A DNA stretch of 64,000 nt from assembly GCF_010868145.1 (NCBI RefSeq), contig NZ_JAAGUY010000002.1:202235-266234 (forward strand), written 5' to 3'. Below the pieces are notes generated by a model, which saw nothing but the letters and a program-made list of their open reading frames with translations, was not told where the DNA came from and did no database searches. This document shows, in pieces, positions 25,823 through 35,521 of the stretch (position 1 is its first letter; each line of letters opens with the position of its first letter). This stretch comes from Nocardia cyriacigeorgica. GTDB taxonomy: Bacteria > Actinomycetota > Actinomycetes > Mycobacteriales > Mycobacteriaceae. Made by a program: the position numbers and the translations under genes.

Positions 25823-26153
25823 CGCCCGATCTGTCCTCTCCCGGTTTCGTGATCTTGCAGCGGCCCGACGATGTCGTCGGCCCCCTGTCGGCTGGTCAGC
25901 GTTGGTTCTCGAAAGACGTGCTGTCGCGGCCGCCTTCGAAAGTGTGGCACAGACGACCGACAACCAAACGGTACCGCGTTCGAGCCGAGCACCGGGCCCG
26001 ACCCTCCGGTCCGGCTCGCGCGCTCTGCTGTCCGGCCCTGCCTGATGCTCCTTCTCCTTGCTTGTGTGCCGGGACCCGATCGTGAAGCCGAGCCTGCCCG
26101 ACCGACTTTCCACACAGCCTGTTTTGAAGAGAGATCTATTAGAAGAAGAACTG

Positions 26154-26165
26154 AAGTAGTAATAG
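26154..26165 (+). other. DnaA-trio element of the oriC unwinding system
   Basis: AAGTAGTAATAG read 3' to 5' gives GAT-AAT-GAT-GAA, four trinucleotides fitting the 3'-(G/A)A(T/A) DnaA-trio. It is next to a short GC block and then two DnaA-box cores (TGTGGA at 26170 and 26179), the known order box-GC-trio. This is the likely start of origin melting. Confidence 0.65.
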
Positions 26166-26360
26166 GCCCTGTGGATTCTGTGGAATGAGGTCGTCTGCGC
26201 AGGTCACAGGGCGTGGTGCGGTGGGGATGAGTGTTGAGTGTCTCGAGGATGAACAGCGGGGGTCTGTGGAGGCCGGAAGTTTGTCCCACATCTATCCACC
26301 GCTGATCCTCGAGTTGTTCCACCGGATTCACCCGGTTGTTCACACGTGTGCACGAGATCG

Positions 26361-26416
26361 TGGACAACCAGTGGAATCCTCGAGGACTCCACAAGGATTC
26401 CTCGAGGAATCCACAG
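26361..26416. repeat. oriC 56-bp repeat, copy A
   Basis: Equal in length to 26536-26591 and identical at 51 of 56 positions. Each copy starts with TGGACAACCA, holds two CTCGAG palindromes 22 bp apart, and has a TCCACA DnaA-box core after each palindrome. Confidence 0.9.
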
Positions 26417-26535
26417 GGACAACAACGCAGATCGCCCGGTCAGCGGCTGTGGAGGCAGCACCCTGTGGACTCTGTGGACAGATGCCCTGTGTGCGGACAC
26501 ACGTCACCCGACCCGCCGGGCTGTGAGCAAAACGG

Positions 26536-26591
26536 TGGACAACCATGGGATTCCTCGAGGACTCCACAGGAATTCCTCGAGGAATCCACAG
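26536..26591. repeat. oriC 56-bp repeat, copy B
   Basis: Second copy of the unit at 26361, offset by 175 bp. CTCGAG lies at 26554-26559 and 26576-26581. The repeat implies a duplicated protein-binding module in the origin. Confidence 0.9.
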
Positions 26592-26645
26592 CCCATGGAC
26601 ATGGGTCACCCCAGGTCAGGGGCTTTCACAGGCTGTGTATGCGGA

Positions 26646-28781
26646 TCAGCGCGAACGCTGTTTGATTCGGGCTGTGAGTTCTTGAACCTGGTCGTAGACC
26701 CGGCGCCGTTCGGTCATCTCCTTGCGGACCTTCTTCTCCGCGTACATGACCGTTGTGTGGTCGCGACCGAATGCCTGGCCGATCTTCGGCAGGGACAGAT
26801 CGGTGAGCTCACGGCACAGATACATGGCGATCTGGCGAGCCTGAGCCAGCGGACGGGCCTTACCAGGGCCGGTCAGCTCCTCGAGCGTCGTATTGAAGTA
26901 CTCGGCGGTGACGGCCATGATCGTGGCCGCGGTGATCTCGAGCGCCGCGGTATCGGGCATCAGATCGCGCAGCACCACCTCGGCCAGCGGCAGATCCAGC
27001 GGCTGACCGTTGAGCGAGGCGAACGCCGTCACCCGGATCAGCGCGCCCTCCAGCTCGCGGATATTGCGCTCGACCCGGCTGGCGATGAGTTCGAGCACGT
27101 CATGCGGGACATCGAGGCGGTCCATCCTGGCCTTCTTGCGCAGGATCGCGATCCGGGTCTCCAGCTCCGGCGGCTGCACATCGGTGATCAGGCCCCATTC
27201 GAACCTGGTCCGCAACCGCTCCTCCAGCGTGGCGAGCTGCTTGGGCGGCCGGTCCGAGGACACCACGATCTGCTTGTTGGCGTTGTGCAGGGTGTTGAAG
27301 GTGTGGAAGAACTCTTCCTGGATACCTTCCTTGCCCTCGATGAACTGGATGTCGTCCACCAGCAGGATGTCGGTCTCCCGGTAGCGGCGCTTGAACGCCA
27401 CCTTGCGGTCGTCGCGCAGACTGTTGATGAAGTCGTTGGTGAATTCCTCGGTGGAGACGTACTTGACCCGCATCCCGGGGAACAGCCGCTGGGCGTAGTG
27501 CCCGGCCGCATGCAGCAGATGGGTTTTGCCCAGACCGGAGGCACCCCAGACGAACAGCGGGTTGTAGGCCCGCGCCGGCGCCTCGGCGATCGCGACCGCC
27601 GCGGCGTGCGCGAATCGGTTGGACGCGCCGATGACGAACGTCTCGAAGGTGTATTTGGCATTCAGACTCGCCGACGAGGTCTGCGGCGCCTGCGGTTCCT
27701 GCGATTTGGCGAAGTAGGTCGGCCAGGAGTCGCGGACGTTGACCACGGGTTCGTCGTCGTGGTCGGAACGCTGGCCGTCACCGGCCGGCTCGCGCACCGG
27801 CTCGCGGACGGTGTCGTGTGCGGCTTCGCGGATCGGCTCGTGCGCCACGGCGGGCGCCTGATCTTCGGCAGGGCCGGACTCACGCAGGTCGGCGGCGATC
27901 GGCGCGCGCGGCGTGGGCTCCGGGGTGAACAGCGACTCCTGTCCCGGCGGTACCGACTCACGACGCGGCGCGGGCGCGGACTCACGGCGTTGAGCCGGTG
28001 AACTCTCGACCGCACCCGTGTCCGTCCGTTCGGCGTTCGGCGCCGGGTATTCGCCGCGCGGGGCGTACTCGGGCCTGCGGAAGTCGTCCGCGGGCCGGTA
28101 GTCCTGATCGGATCGGCGCTCGCTCGCCTCGGCGAAGTCAGAGCCGTACTCCGGTCGGCCGAAGTTCTCGCGCTGTTCGTAGTTGTCCCCCGAGCCGTAT
28201 CCGTCGGACTCGGCGAACCCGTCGGCGCGCCCGTAGCTATCGGGCCGATCGAACTCTTGAGCCTGTGGATAATCCTGGCCGGGTGGATAGGTGCGGCCCG
28301 CTGCGTAGTCGGCGCTGGGATAGTCGGGGGCGTAGTCGTTGCCTGCGGCATAGCGCGGTGGACTGAACTCGCCGCGGCCTGCGAACTCCGCATTCGGATA
28401 TTCGGGCCTGCGGGGCTGCTCGCGCGGCCGTTCCGGCCTGCTGGTCATCCTGGCGTGCCGGGGCGGGGGGCTCGGGCGTTCGGTACCCGGCGTGGTCGGC
28501 GCGGCGATGCGCACCCCGAGACCTTCGACCTGTGGACCCAGCCGTCGCGCCAGCGAACGCAGGATCGGTTCCCGCAGATCGCGCTCGATCGCTTCCTGGG
28601 CCAGCGACGACGGTACCGAGAGCAGTGCGAACCCCTGTGCGACTGTCAACGGCTTGACGAGCTTCAACCACGCCTGTTGTGCGCGGGAGACCGACGGGAT
28701 GGCACCATCGGGAGAGCCGGTAGTGAGTTCGGCGACCACCTCCGGCCAAACGGTAGCCAACACGTTCTGCTCGTCGTCCAT
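26646..28781 (-). CDS. dnaA: Chromosomal replication initiator DnaA
   Basis: A 711-residue AAA+ initiator that binds DnaA boxes and melts oriC. Domain I is ~1-92; domain II is an unusually long linker, ~95-372; domain III runs from ~373 with Walker A GASGLGKT (413-420) and Walker [13 protein letters not shown]; domain IV carries the DnaA box-binding signature [14 protein letters not shown] near the C-terminus. Typical mycobacterial DnaA is ~500 residues, so nearly all the excess is in domain II. Its first half has a Tyr/Phe residue about every six positions. Confidence 0.97.
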   Translation of the reverse strand: MDDEQNVLATVWPEVVAELTTGSPDGAIPSVSRAQQAWLKLVKPLTVAQGFALLSVPSSLAQEAIERDLREPILRSLARRLGPQVEGLGVRIAAPTTPGTERPSPPPRHARMTSRPERPREQPRRPEYPNAEFAGRGEFSPPRYAAGNDYAPDYPSADYAAGRTYPPGQDYPQAQEFDRPDSYGRADGFAESDGYGSGDNYEQRENFGRPEYGSDFAEASERRSDQDYRPADDFRRPEYAPRGEYPAPNAERTDTGAVESSPAQRRESAPAPRRESVPPGQESLFTPEPTPRAPIAADLRESGPAEDQAPAVAHEPIREAAHDTVREPVREPAGDGQRSDHDDEPVVNVRDSWPTYFAKSQEPQAPQTSSASLNAKYTFETFVIGASNRFAHAAAVAIAEAPARAYNPLFVWGASGLGKTHLLHAAGHYAQRLFPGMRVKYVSTEEFTNDFINSLRDDRKVAFKRRYRETDILLVDDIQFIEGKEGIQEEFFHTFNTLHNANKQIVVSSDRPPKQLATLEERLRTRFEWGLITDVQPPELETRIAILRKKARMDRLDVPHDVLELIASRVERNIRELEGALIRVTAFASLNGQPLDLPLAEVVLRDLMPDTAALEITAATIMAVTAEYFNTTLEELTGPGKARPLAQARQIAMYLCRELTDLSLPKIGQAFGRDHTTVMYAEKKVRKEMTERRRVYDQVQELTARIKQRSR

Positions 28782-29312
28782 GCAGTGTCCTCCCCGGAAG
28801 TTGGTCGATGGGAGCAGACGGCCGGGGTACGCAAGACGTCTACCGTGGTGGTTCGATCCGATCCCGCGCGGGTCGTTACCGGTTCGGTCGCATCCCGGAA
28901 TCGCGGTGTTTCCCGGTGGCGGCGCAGCACCGTCGGCTTAACGAATATGCCACTCACGGGGTCTTTCCACACAATTATCCACAGATGTGGAGAACTCCTG
29001 TGGATTGGGGATCATGGCGTCGCTGACCAGCCGCAGTGCCCCGACCTGCAGCGAAACCGGCTATCGTCCGGCTACGCGGTCATCGGCCGGACGCGCTGAC
29101 CGATCAGGGGTGTGGACGAGGTCACGGCCACATACCGCTGATATGGGCGAGTTTGACCCGTTCGTGGCCGCTGAGTACCCTCGTACAGTCACCCCTTGGT
29201 GCGGTGGCTGCCCTGTGCTGACTGTTCGCCAGGATCGCCGCGCGCCGAGGATGGGCGAATCACCACAAGCTTCGGGCGCATCTGGCGCCCACCAACTCGA
29301 GGAGTGTTGACC
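28782..29312. other. dnaA-rpmH divergent control region
   Basis: This 531-bp gap holds divergent promoters and no credible gene. A perfect DnaA box TTATCCACA is at 28975-28983, with TGTGGA cores close by at ~28986 and ~28999, fit for autoregulation of dnaA. A promoter for rpmH lies at 29153-29181. Confidence 0.6.
29153..29181 (+). promoter_or_regulatory. rpmH promoter (TTGACC-N17-TACCCT)
   Basis: A -35 TTGACC (29153-29158) and -10 TACCCT (29176-29181) are 17 bp apart, an ideal housekeeping-sigma spacing. The rpmH start is 132 bp downstream, leaving a leader of about 125 bases. Confidence 0.6.
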
Positions 29313-29456
29313 GTGGCCAAGGGCAAGCGGACGTTCCAGCCGAACAACCGTCGTCGGGCGCGGGTTCACGGCTTCCGTCTCCGGATGCGGACCCGTGCGG
29401 GCCGCGCCATCGTTTCCGCGCGCCGCCGTAAGGGCCGCGGCGCTCTGACGGCCTGA
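29313..29456 (+). CDS. rpmH: Ribosomal protein bL34
   Basis: A 47-residue basic large-subunit protein ([33 protein letters not shown]...). The [18 protein letters not shown] core is diagnostic. Start is the GTG at 29313; an in-frame TTG two codons earlier is too close to the GGAG site. First gene of the rpmH-rnpA-yidD-yidC-jag cluster. Confidence 0.97.
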   Translation: MAKGKRTFQPNNRRRARVHGFRLRMRTRAGRAIVSARRRKGRGALTA

Positions 29457-29544
29457 TCCTTCTCCCGGATTCGGTGTCGGATGCCCGGTTCGCCGAACGC
29501 TGCGCTCCTCTTCCCTGATCGCTCACACGCCCCCGGACTCTCGG

Positions 29545-29961
29545 GTGCTGCCTGAGTCGTATCGGCTGCATCGTCGTGCCGACTTCTCCAGGACGGTGCG
29601 TCGCGGCCAACGAACCGGGAGGCGTGACCTGGTGGTGCACGCATTCGTGCACACCGTGGATCCGGCTGCCGAATCGACCGAGGATGCGCTGGTTCGCGTC
29701 GGCGGTCCGCGCTTCGGATTGATTGTCAGCAAGGCGGTGGGCAACGCGGTGATTCGTCACCGGGTGGCCCGCCGCCTGCGTCATATCTGCGCCGAGGTCC
29801 GCGCCGAGATTCCCGTCGAGGCCGATATCGTCATCCGGGCTCTACCCGGCGCTGCGACCGCCGATTCTGCGGAGCTGCTGCGCCAGCTGCGCGGCGCAGC
29901 TCGCAAGCTTGGTCTCGGCGCTACCGCCCGGCCCGCCGCGCGCTCGGGTGAACCGGTATGA
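29545..29961 (+). CDS. rnpA: Ribonuclease P protein component
   Basis: A 138-residue protein that assists the RNase P RNA in cleaving tRNA leaders. Family signature: RFGLIVSKAVGNAVIRHRVARRLRH, the RNR-like basic helix, at ~residues 57-81. It also has the opening LPESYRLHRRADFSRTVRRGQRTG. Start is GTG at 29545. It overlaps yidD by 4 bases. Confidence 0.95.
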   Translation: MLPESYRLHRRADFSRTVRRGQRTGRRDLVVHAFVHTVDPAAESTEDALVRVGGPRFGLIVSKAVGNAVIRHRVARRLRHICAEVRAEIPVEADIVIRALPGAATADSAELLRQLRGAARKLGLGATARPAARSGEPV

Positions 29962-30344
29962 GACCGCCCGCGGCTCTGGTCCGATGGCCCGCCAACATTC
30001 TGATCTTCCTGATCGAGCTCTACCGGACCTATGTGTCCCCCACCCGCATGCCGGTCTGCCGGTTCACACCGACCTGTAGCGAGTACGCGGTCACCGCGTT
30101 GCGCACCCGAGGGCTGTTCATCGGCCTCGGATTGACGGTCGTGCGTCTGGCCAAATGTGCACCCTGGCACCCTGGTGGGTGGGACCCCGTTCCGGAGCGG
30201 AAGCGCCGCGACGAGCACGGGAACGAGGCAACCGCCGAATCGTCACGGGATACGACCCCGCCGGCCGACTCGGAGCCGGAGGCCAAGGCTTGTACAGGAT
30301 CACCGTCCGCGGTGATCGGCGATACGAACGACGGGAGTGCATAG
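29958..30344 (+). CDS. yidD: Membrane protein insertion efficiency factor YidD
   Basis: A 128-residue protein. The conserved YidD region is residues ~7-75: [35 protein letters not shown], with the Cys-containing [11 protein letters not shown] core, then [17 protein letters not shown]. An added ~55-residue polar tail is not conserved. It assists YidC-dependent insertion. It starts inside rnpA's last codons and precedes yidC by 4 bases. Confidence 0.93.
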   Translation: MRPPAALVRWPANILIFLIELYRTYVSPTRMPVCRFTPTCSEYAVTALRTRGLFIGLGLTVVRLAKCAPWHPGGWDPVPERKRRDEHGNEATAESSRDTTPPADSEPEAKACTGSPSAVIGDTNDGSA

Positions 30345-30348
30345 AGCC

Positions 30349-31431
30349 GTGCTCGACTTCATTTATTACCCGGTGTCCTGGATCCTTTGGTTCTGGCACC
30401 GGGTCTTCGGGTTCGCGTTCGGCGCGGACAATGGACTCACCTGGGCACTGGCCGTGGTGTTCCTGGTCTTCTCGCTGCGGCTGTTGCTCTACAAGCCGTT
30501 CGTGAAGCAGGTGCGCACTACCAAGCAGATGCAGGAACTGCAGCCTCAGATCAAAGAGCTGCAGAAGAAGTACAAGAACGACCGCCAGAAGATGGCGCTG
30601 GAGATGCAGAAGCTCCAGAAGGAGAACGGCTTCAACCCGCTCATGGGCTGCCTGCCGATTCTGGCCCAGGTGCCGGTATTCCTCGGTCTGTTCCATGTGC
30701 TGCGCTCGTTCAACCGGACCGGTCACGGCCTGGGGCAGCTCGGCATGGACCCGGTCACCAACGCGAACACCCCGAACTACGTCTTCAGCGCGGCCGATGT
30801 CCAGTCGTTCCTGAGCGCCCGTATTTTCGGCGCGCCGATCTCCGCGTTCATCACCACCCCGGCTAACGAGCTGCTGGCATTCGAGGACTGGGGCGGGATT
30901 CCCAGCCGCATCTCCATCGCCGCTGTCGCCATCCCGCTGATGGTCATCGCCTCGGTCGCAACGCACTTCAACGCCCGCGCCTCGGTCCAGCGGCAGACGC
31001 CGGAGGCCGCAGCCAACCCGCAGGCCGCGCTGATGAACAAGCTGGCGCTGTGGGTGTTCCCGCTCGGTGTGCTCGTCGGTGGTCCCTTCCTGCCGATCGC
31101 CATTCTGTTGTACTGGGTCTCCAACAACATCTGGACCTACGGGCAGCAGCATCTCGTCTTCGGCCGGATGGCCAAGGAGGAAGAGGCCAAGAAGCAGGCC
31201 AAGCTGGAGCAGCGGGCGCAGAACGCTCCGAAGCCGGGCGCCAAGCCAGTCGACACTCGAAAGAAGCAGGCGACCCAACCATCCACCGCAGCCGCCGAGG
31301 ACGACGCCGCCACCACGAATGGTGCGGCCCCCGCGGCAAAGGCAGCGGGTAAGCAGTCGGGCCAGAAACGGCCGGGCGGCCAGAAGAAGTCGGGCAATCG
31401 CGGCCGGGCCAATCAGAAGCGACGCCGCTGA
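30349..31431 (+). CDS. yidC: Membrane protein insertase YidC
   Basis: A 360-residue insertase of the YidC/Oxa1/Alb3 family. Five membrane segments are visible. The core reads [18 protein letters not shown]..., [32 protein letters not shown], then [26 protein letters not shown]. The C-terminal ~75 residues are a basic, Lys/Ala-rich cytoplasmic tail for ribosome contact. The GTG at 30349 is chosen with GGGAG upstream; GTG 30337 overlaps yidD and gives a non-conserved leader. Confidence 0.95.
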   Translation: MLDFIYYPVSWILWFWHRVFGFAFGADNGLTWALAVVFLVFSLRLLLYKPFVKQVRTTKQMQELQPQIKELQKKYKNDRQKMALEMQKLQKENGFNPLMGCLPILAQVPVFLGLFHVLRSFNRTGHGLGQLGMDPVTNANTPNYVFSAADVQSFLSARIFGAPISAFITTPANELLAFEDWGGIPSRISIAAVAIPLMVIASVATHFNARASVQRQTPEAAANPQAALMNKLALWVFPLGVLVGGPFLPIAILLYWVSNNIWTYGQQHLVFGRMAKEEEAKKQAKLEQRAQNAPKPGAKPVDTRKKQATQPSTAAAEDDAATTNGAAPAAKAAGKQSGQKRPGGQKKSGNRGRANQKRRR

Positions 31432-31527
31432 CTCCATTCGATCGGTGGGAAACCACTATCACCGAGCAACCCTTGATCGCGGCACCCGGACAACCGGCAG
31501 CCGCGACGAGCAGATGAAGGAAATCAA

Positions 31528-32079
31528 ATGACTGTTGAGACCGACGGAGGGGACGCCACTGTGGCAACGACGATGGTTGATGCCGACACCGAAGCGGGTG
31601 ACGTCGCGAGCGACGCCGAGGAAGCGTTGATCGAAGAGGGCGAGATCGCGGGCGACTACCTGGAGCAGCTGCTCGATGTGCTCGACTTTGATGGCGATAT
31701 CGATCTGGACGTCGAGGGAGACCGTGCGGTGGTGAGCATCGACGGCGGCCGGGACCTGTCGAAGCTCGTAGGCCGCAACGGCGAGGTGCTCGATGCGCTG
31801 CAGGAGCTGACCCGCCTCGCGGTGCAGCAGGCGACCGGTGTACGCAGCCGGCTCATGCTGGACGTCGCCGGCTGGCGGGCCAAGCGTCGCGAAGAGCTGA
31901 GCGCGCTCGGGACTGCGGCAGCGAAGCGCGTGCAGGAATCCGGCGCACCTGAATCGTTGGCGCCGATGACGCCGTTCGAGCGCAAGATCGTCCACGACGC
32001 TGTTGCGGCTGTCGATGGCGTCGCGAGCGAGAGTGAGGGCGTGGAGCCGAACCGGCATGTGGTTGTCGTTCCGGCTTGA
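31528..32079 (+). CDS. jag: Jag/KhpB-like RNA-binding protein (KH-R3H)
   Basis: A 183-residue cytoplasmic protein. Residues ~1-45 are acidic; a KH-like domain (~48-115, SIDGGRDLSKLVGRNGEVLDALQELTRLAVQQ) includes the GRNG loop; an R3H domain follows (~115-165) with RREELSALGTAAAKRVQESGAPESLAPMTPFERKIVHDAV. It ends in EPNRHVVVVPA. Such proteins are linked to envelope control. The usual N-terminal Jag_N domain is absent. Starts 96 bp after yidC. Confidence 0.88.
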   Translation: MTVETDGGDATVATTMVDADTEAGDVASDAEEALIEEGEIAGDYLEQLLDVLDFDGDIDLDVEGDRAVVSIDGGRDLSKLVGRNGEVLDALQELTRLAVQQATGVRSRLMLDVAGWRAKRREELSALGTAAAKRVQESGAPESLAPMTPFERKIVHDAVAAVDGVASESEGVEPNRHVVVVPA

Positions 32080-32130
32080 TGGATAGTCCGGCACGCCCCG
32101 TGCGCTGACGGGGTGCGCAATGGTTGGATA

Positions 32131-32157
32131 GGGCCTCGGGTCTTCGGACCGGGGCCC
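32131..32157 (+). terminator. Hairpin terminator after jag
   Basis: A GGGCCT-type stem with one bulge, closed by a TTCG tetraloop, with a short CTTG after it. It is 52 bp past the jag stop and ~57 bp before rsmG, so it ends the yidC-jag transcript. Confidence 0.65.
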
Positions 32158-32213
32158 TTGTCCATATCCGGGTGCCGGTGCCCATTTCCGATAGTCGACG
32201 AGTGCTCGGAAGG

Positions 32214-32966
32214 ATGTTTCACGTGGAACGAGATCTCGGCGGAGCGACCGAGTTGCCGGCCGAGCTGGAGCCGCCGGCGGTAGCCGCCACGGTTTTCGGT
32301 GACCGTCTCGATCTCGCCCGCCGGTACTGTGCCGCGCTGGCGACGGCCGGAGTGGAGCGTGGGTTGATCGGGCCGCGCGAAGTCCCCCGGCTCTGGGATC
32401 GCCACATCCTCAACTGCGCTGTGATCGGTGAGCTGATTCCCGAGGGCGCTTCGGTGGTCGACATCGGCAGCGGGGCGGGTCTCCCCGGTATCCCCCTGGC
32501 CATCGCCCGGCCGGACCTTCGCATCACGTTGGTGGAACCGTTGTTGCGGCGCACGATCTTTCTGAGTGAGTTCATCGAAGAGGCGGGGCTAGAGGTCGCC
32601 GTCGTTCGTGGTCGTGCTGAGCAGTCGGGTGTGATTCATGAAGCCGGTGGTGCCGACGTTGTCACGTCGCGTGCCGTGGCCCCGCTGGCGAAGCTCGCAC
32701 AGTGGTCACTCCCCCTGGTTCACGACCACGGCCGGATGCTCGCGCTCAAGGGCGTGAGTGCGGCCGAGGAGTTGGTGCGCGATGCGGATGCGCTCGCTCG
32801 TGCCGGCGCAGGTTTGGCGGAGGTGGTCGAATGCGGCGTCGGGATCGTGGAGACGCCGACGCTCGTCATCAGCGCGGAGCGCCTCCCGCGGTCCGAGCGT
32901 GCGCCCAAGCCGCGCGCTGAGAAGTCCGTGCGCCGAGCGGTACGGGCCGCAAGGAAGGCGAAGTAG
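32214..32966 (+). CDS. rsmG: 16S rRNA (guanine-N7) methyltransferase RsmG
   Basis: A 250-residue SAM-dependent enzyme that methylates G527 of 16S rRNA. The SAM motif is [17 protein letters not shown] (~78-94); other family features are [20 protein letters not shown] and [17 protein letters not shown]. The C-terminal ~25 residues are Lys/Arg rich. The ATG at 32214 gives MFHVERD, the codons being part of a parS-like site. In many bacteria loss of RsmG gives low-level streptomycin resistance. Confidence 0.95.
   Translation: MFHVERDLGGATELPAELEPPAVAATVFGDRLDLARRYCAALATAGVERGLIGPREVPRLWDRHILNCAVIGELIPEGASVVDIGSGAGLPGIPLAIARPDLRITLVEPLLRRTIFLSEFIEEAGLEVAVVRGRAEQSGVIHEAGGADVVTSRAVAPLAKLAQWSLPLVHDHGRMLALKGVSAAEELVRDADALARAGAGLAEVVECGVGIVETPTLVISAERLPRSERAPKPRAEKSVRRAVRAARKAK
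32215..32230. promoter_or_regulatory. parS site in the rsmG start codon region
   Basis: TGTTTCACGTGGAACG matches the parS consensus at 14 of 16 positions. It overlaps the rsmG ATG and encodes MFHVER. Confidence 0.6.
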
Positions 32967-33282
32967 CTGCCTTTCGTGGCCGATGTTTCACGGGAAACAT
33001 GGTCCGGCGCATGCGAATGGTCACGGATCCGCGTGTCGTGCGCGAGTCACCGCGATTCAGCTTTCTAATCGCGCTCGGGGCTGGCAAGCTAATGGGCGTC
33101 GGGCGTGAGCGTTGGTGCCACGGAGGGATGTGGATGTCACAGCGGCAGGAGCTCCGCTCGGTCGATCGGGCGCCGCGGTCCCGGTTGAGCATCAAGTTCG
33201 ATCCGACACGGCTTGTTTGAAGACACGGCGCCGACGCGGTCGGTCAGCACGTGATCTGGAGTTCTCGCGTTAGGAGCTGTCT
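32967..33282. other. rsmG-parA gap with parS site
   Basis: This 316-bp gap has a parS site at 32984 and presumably the parA promoter, but I see no convincing -35/-10 pair. Small open frames here have no ribosome site or conserved look and are not called. Confidence 0.5.
32984..32999. promoter_or_regulatory. parS site (15/16)
   Basis: TGTTTCACGGGAAACA differs from the parS consensus at one position. It is 18 bp after the rsmG stop. Confidence 0.85.
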
Positions 33283-34290
33283 ATGTCGAGCGGTTCAGCG
33301 AATGTTTCACGGGAAACATCGCGAGTTCCGGGAATGCTGGATTCCAGCAATGCCGGTCCGGAAGCATTCGGAAGCACACCGTTCGGGAACATCTCCCCCA
33401 GTGAGACCCCGATTGCGGCGGAGGCGCACCGCGCGAGTCAGATACTGCATCCAGGAAAGGTGACAGTGCCGAAACCGCATGAGCAACGGATCATCACGAT
33501 CGCTAACCAGAAGGGCGGTGTCGGCAAGACGACCACCGCGGTCAATCTGGCGGCGGCCCTGGCGCATCAGGGGATGAAGGTGCTCGTGATCGATCTCGAC
33601 CCGCAGGGCAATGCCAGCACTGCACTGGGGGTCGAACACCACTCCGGTGTGCCGTCGAGTTATGAACTGCTCATCGGCGAGATCTCGGTCAAAGATGCGA
33701 TCCAGCAGAGCCCGCATAGTGAACGGCTGCTCTGCATTCCGGCCACGATCGACCTGGCGGGCGCCGAGATCGAGTTGGTGTCCATGGTTGCTCGCGAAGG
33801 CAGGCTGAAGGCCGCCATTCAAGAAGCCAATATCGCCGGCTACGACATCGACTACGTGATGATCGACTGCCCGCCATCGCTGGGTCTGCTGACGGTCAAT
33901 GCGATGGTCGCGGCAAAGGAGGTGCTGATCCCGATCCAGTGCGAGTACTACGCACTCGAGGGCGTCGGGCAGCTGATCCGCAATATCGGTCTCGTCCAGT
34001 CGCACCTGAACCCCGAACTCCATGTTTCCACCGTGATTCTCACGATGTACGACGGCCGGACCAAGCTGGCCGATCAGGTCGCCGAGGAGGTGCGTGGCCA
34101 CTTCGGTGACGTCGTGCTGCGATCGGTCATTCCGCGCAGCGTGAAGGTCTCCGAGGCGCCCGGCTACGGCATGACGGTGCTGGACTACGACCCGGGCTCC
34201 CGAGGAGCGATGAGCTACCTTGATGCCGGTCGGGAAATGTCGGCCCGCGCTGCGGCGAAGCGCGCAGCCGTCACCGAAGGTGCGGAGTGA
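33283..34290 (+). CDS. parA: Chromosome partitioning ATPase ParA
   Basis: A 335-residue Walker-type ATPase that moves the ParB-bound origin. The deviant Walker A is [21 protein letters not shown] (~74-94); Walker B is [10 protein letters not shown]; a conserved [17 protein letters not shown] lies near ~285. Residues 1-65 are an extra disordered N-terminal extension, whose NVSRET is encoded by a parS site. Start is ATG at 33283. It precedes parB by 52 bp. Confidence 0.96.
   Translation: MSSGSANVSRETSRVPGMLDSSNAGPEAFGSTPFGNISPSETPIAAEAHRASQILHPGKVTVPKPHEQRIITIANQKGGVGKTTTAVNLAAALAHQGMKVLVIDLDPQGNASTALGVEHHSGVPSSYELLIGEISVKDAIQQSPHSERLLCIPATIDLAGAEIELVSMVAREGRLKAAIQEANIAGYDIDYVMIDCPPSLGLLTVNAMVAAKEVLIPIQCEYYALEGVGQLIRNIGLVQSHLNPELHVSTVILTMYDGRTKLADQVAEEVRGHFGDVVLRSVIPRSVKVSEAPGYGMTVLDYDPGSRGAMSYLDAGREMSARAAAKRAAVTEGAE
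33303..33318. promoter_or_regulatory. parS site inside parA
   Basis: TGTTTCACGGGAAACA, identical to the site at 32984, lies at codons 7-12 of parA and encodes NVSRET. ParB bound here could affect parAB transcription. Confidence 0.85.
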
Positions 34291-34342
34291 CGCAGGTCGT
34301 ACCGACCTGTGGCGGTGGTGGAACGAGAAAGGGGTAGGCCCG

Positions 34343-35356
34343 ATGAGTCAGGCTAAGAAGGGTGGGCTGGGACGCGGTCTCGCAGCGCTGATCCCGACCG
34401 GACCGGCATCGACCGGCCTCGGCGATGCCGCGGCGAGTGTGGTCATCGGGGTCGATCCCGGACCGCTCCAGCCGGCCACTACATTCCTGCATCGGGTTCC
34501 CGACTCACCGGACACCACCGAACTCGACTCCCCCGGCGATGCCGTCTACCGCGAGATCCCGCCGGACGCCATCGAGCCGAACCCGAAGCAGCCGCGTCAG
34601 GTCTTCCAAGAAGACGCGCTCGCCGAGCTCGTGCATTCGATCCGTGAATTCGGGCTCATGCAGCCGATTGTGGTGCGCCGCCTCGACTCCAACCCGGACC
34701 GCTACCAGCTCGTCATGGGTGAGCGCCGTTGGAGGGCCTGCCAGGAAGCCGGCCTGACCACGATTCCGGCCATCGTCCGGGAGACCGACGACGGCTCGAT
34801 GCTGCGTGATGCACTACTGGAGAACATCCACCGCGTGCAGCTCAACCCGCTCGAGGAGGCAGCCGCTTACCAGCAGCTGCTCGAGGAGTTCGACGTCACC
34901 CATGAGGAACTGGCGGACCGGATCGGCCGCTCACGTTCGGCGGTGACGAATATGATCCGGCTGTTGAAGCTGCCGGTGCCGGTGCAGCGGCGAGTTGCCG
35001 CCGGCGTATTGTCCGCGGGGCACGCCCGTGCGGTCCTCGGCCTGGAAGCCGGCCCCGATGCCCAAGAGGTGCTCGCTGCCCGCATTGTCGCCGAGGGGAT
35101 GTCGGTGCGAGCGACCGAGGAAGCCGTCACGCTCGCGAACCGGGAACCCGAGAACGCAACTCCCCCCGCTCCCCGCCGCAAGCCGCTGCACGCGCCGGGA
35201 TTACAGGATGTGGCCGAGCGACTCTCGGAATCGTTCGACACTCGCGTGACAGTGAGTCTGGGCAAGCGCAAGGGAAAAATTGTCGTCGAGTTCGGCTCGG
35301 TCGACGATCTCGAGCGCATTGTCGGTCTGATGCAGCAGAACAACATCGGAACCTAA
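34343..35356 (+). CDS. parB: Chromosome partitioning protein ParB
   Basis: A 337-residue CTP-dependent clamp that loads at parS. It starts with [14 protein letters not shown], a ParA-binding motif. The N-terminal CTPase region has [12 protein letters not shown] and [20 protein letters not shown] (~155-210); the HTH ([23 protein letters not shown]) reads parS; the C-terminal ~50 residues dimerise. Start is ATG at 34343, with AAAGGGG upstream; longer starts lie in parA. Confidence 0.96.
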   Translation: MSQAKKGGLGRGLAALIPTGPASTGLGDAAASVVIGVDPGPLQPATTFLHRVPDSPDTTELDSPGDAVYREIPPDAIEPNPKQPRQVFQEDALAELVHSIREFGLMQPIVVRRLDSNPDRYQLVMGERRWRACQEAGLTTIPAIVRETDDGSMLRDALLENIHRVQLNPLEEAAAYQQLLEEFDVTHEELADRIGRSRSAVTNMIRLLKLPVPVQRRVAAGVLSAGHARAVLGLEAGPDAQEVLAARIVAEGMSVRATEEAVTLANREPENATPPAPRRKPLHAPGLQDVAERLSESFDTRVTVSLGKRKGKIVVEFGSVDDLERIVGLMQQNNIGT

Positions 35357-35521
35357 CGAAATCGAGCCTGTGCACCCGTGAGGACAACCCTGGCGTCGAA
35401 TCGTCACTGTGACGGCAGCCGAACATCGCACAGAGCCCCTGACCGAACAGCACAGTGACGTGGAATGAGGCGGGTTCGCTTTGATCGCATATTCTTGCTG
35501 GCGAGAAGACAGTGATGCGGC

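Larger units (their letters stand above)
25823..26645. other. oriC: Chromosomal replication origin (oriC)
   Basis: This 823-bp gap between dnaA and dnaN is where oriC sits in actinobacteria. It has an A/T-rich stretch at ~26120-26165 in a GC-rich context, many TCCACA/TGTGGA DnaA-box cores between ~26100 and 26640, and a DnaA-trio element (26154-26165) next to two boxes. Six CTCGAG palindromes lie between 26242 and 26581. No gene is present. Confidence 0.93.

Noticed and set aside
26361..26591. oriC repeats as transposon ends or att sites
   Set aside because: They are direct, not inverted, contain DnaA-box cores and lie inside the origin without a transposase nearby.
32999..33220. 73-codon open frame between rsmG and parA
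   Set aside because: Starts inside a parS site, lacks a ribosome site and has no recognisable features.
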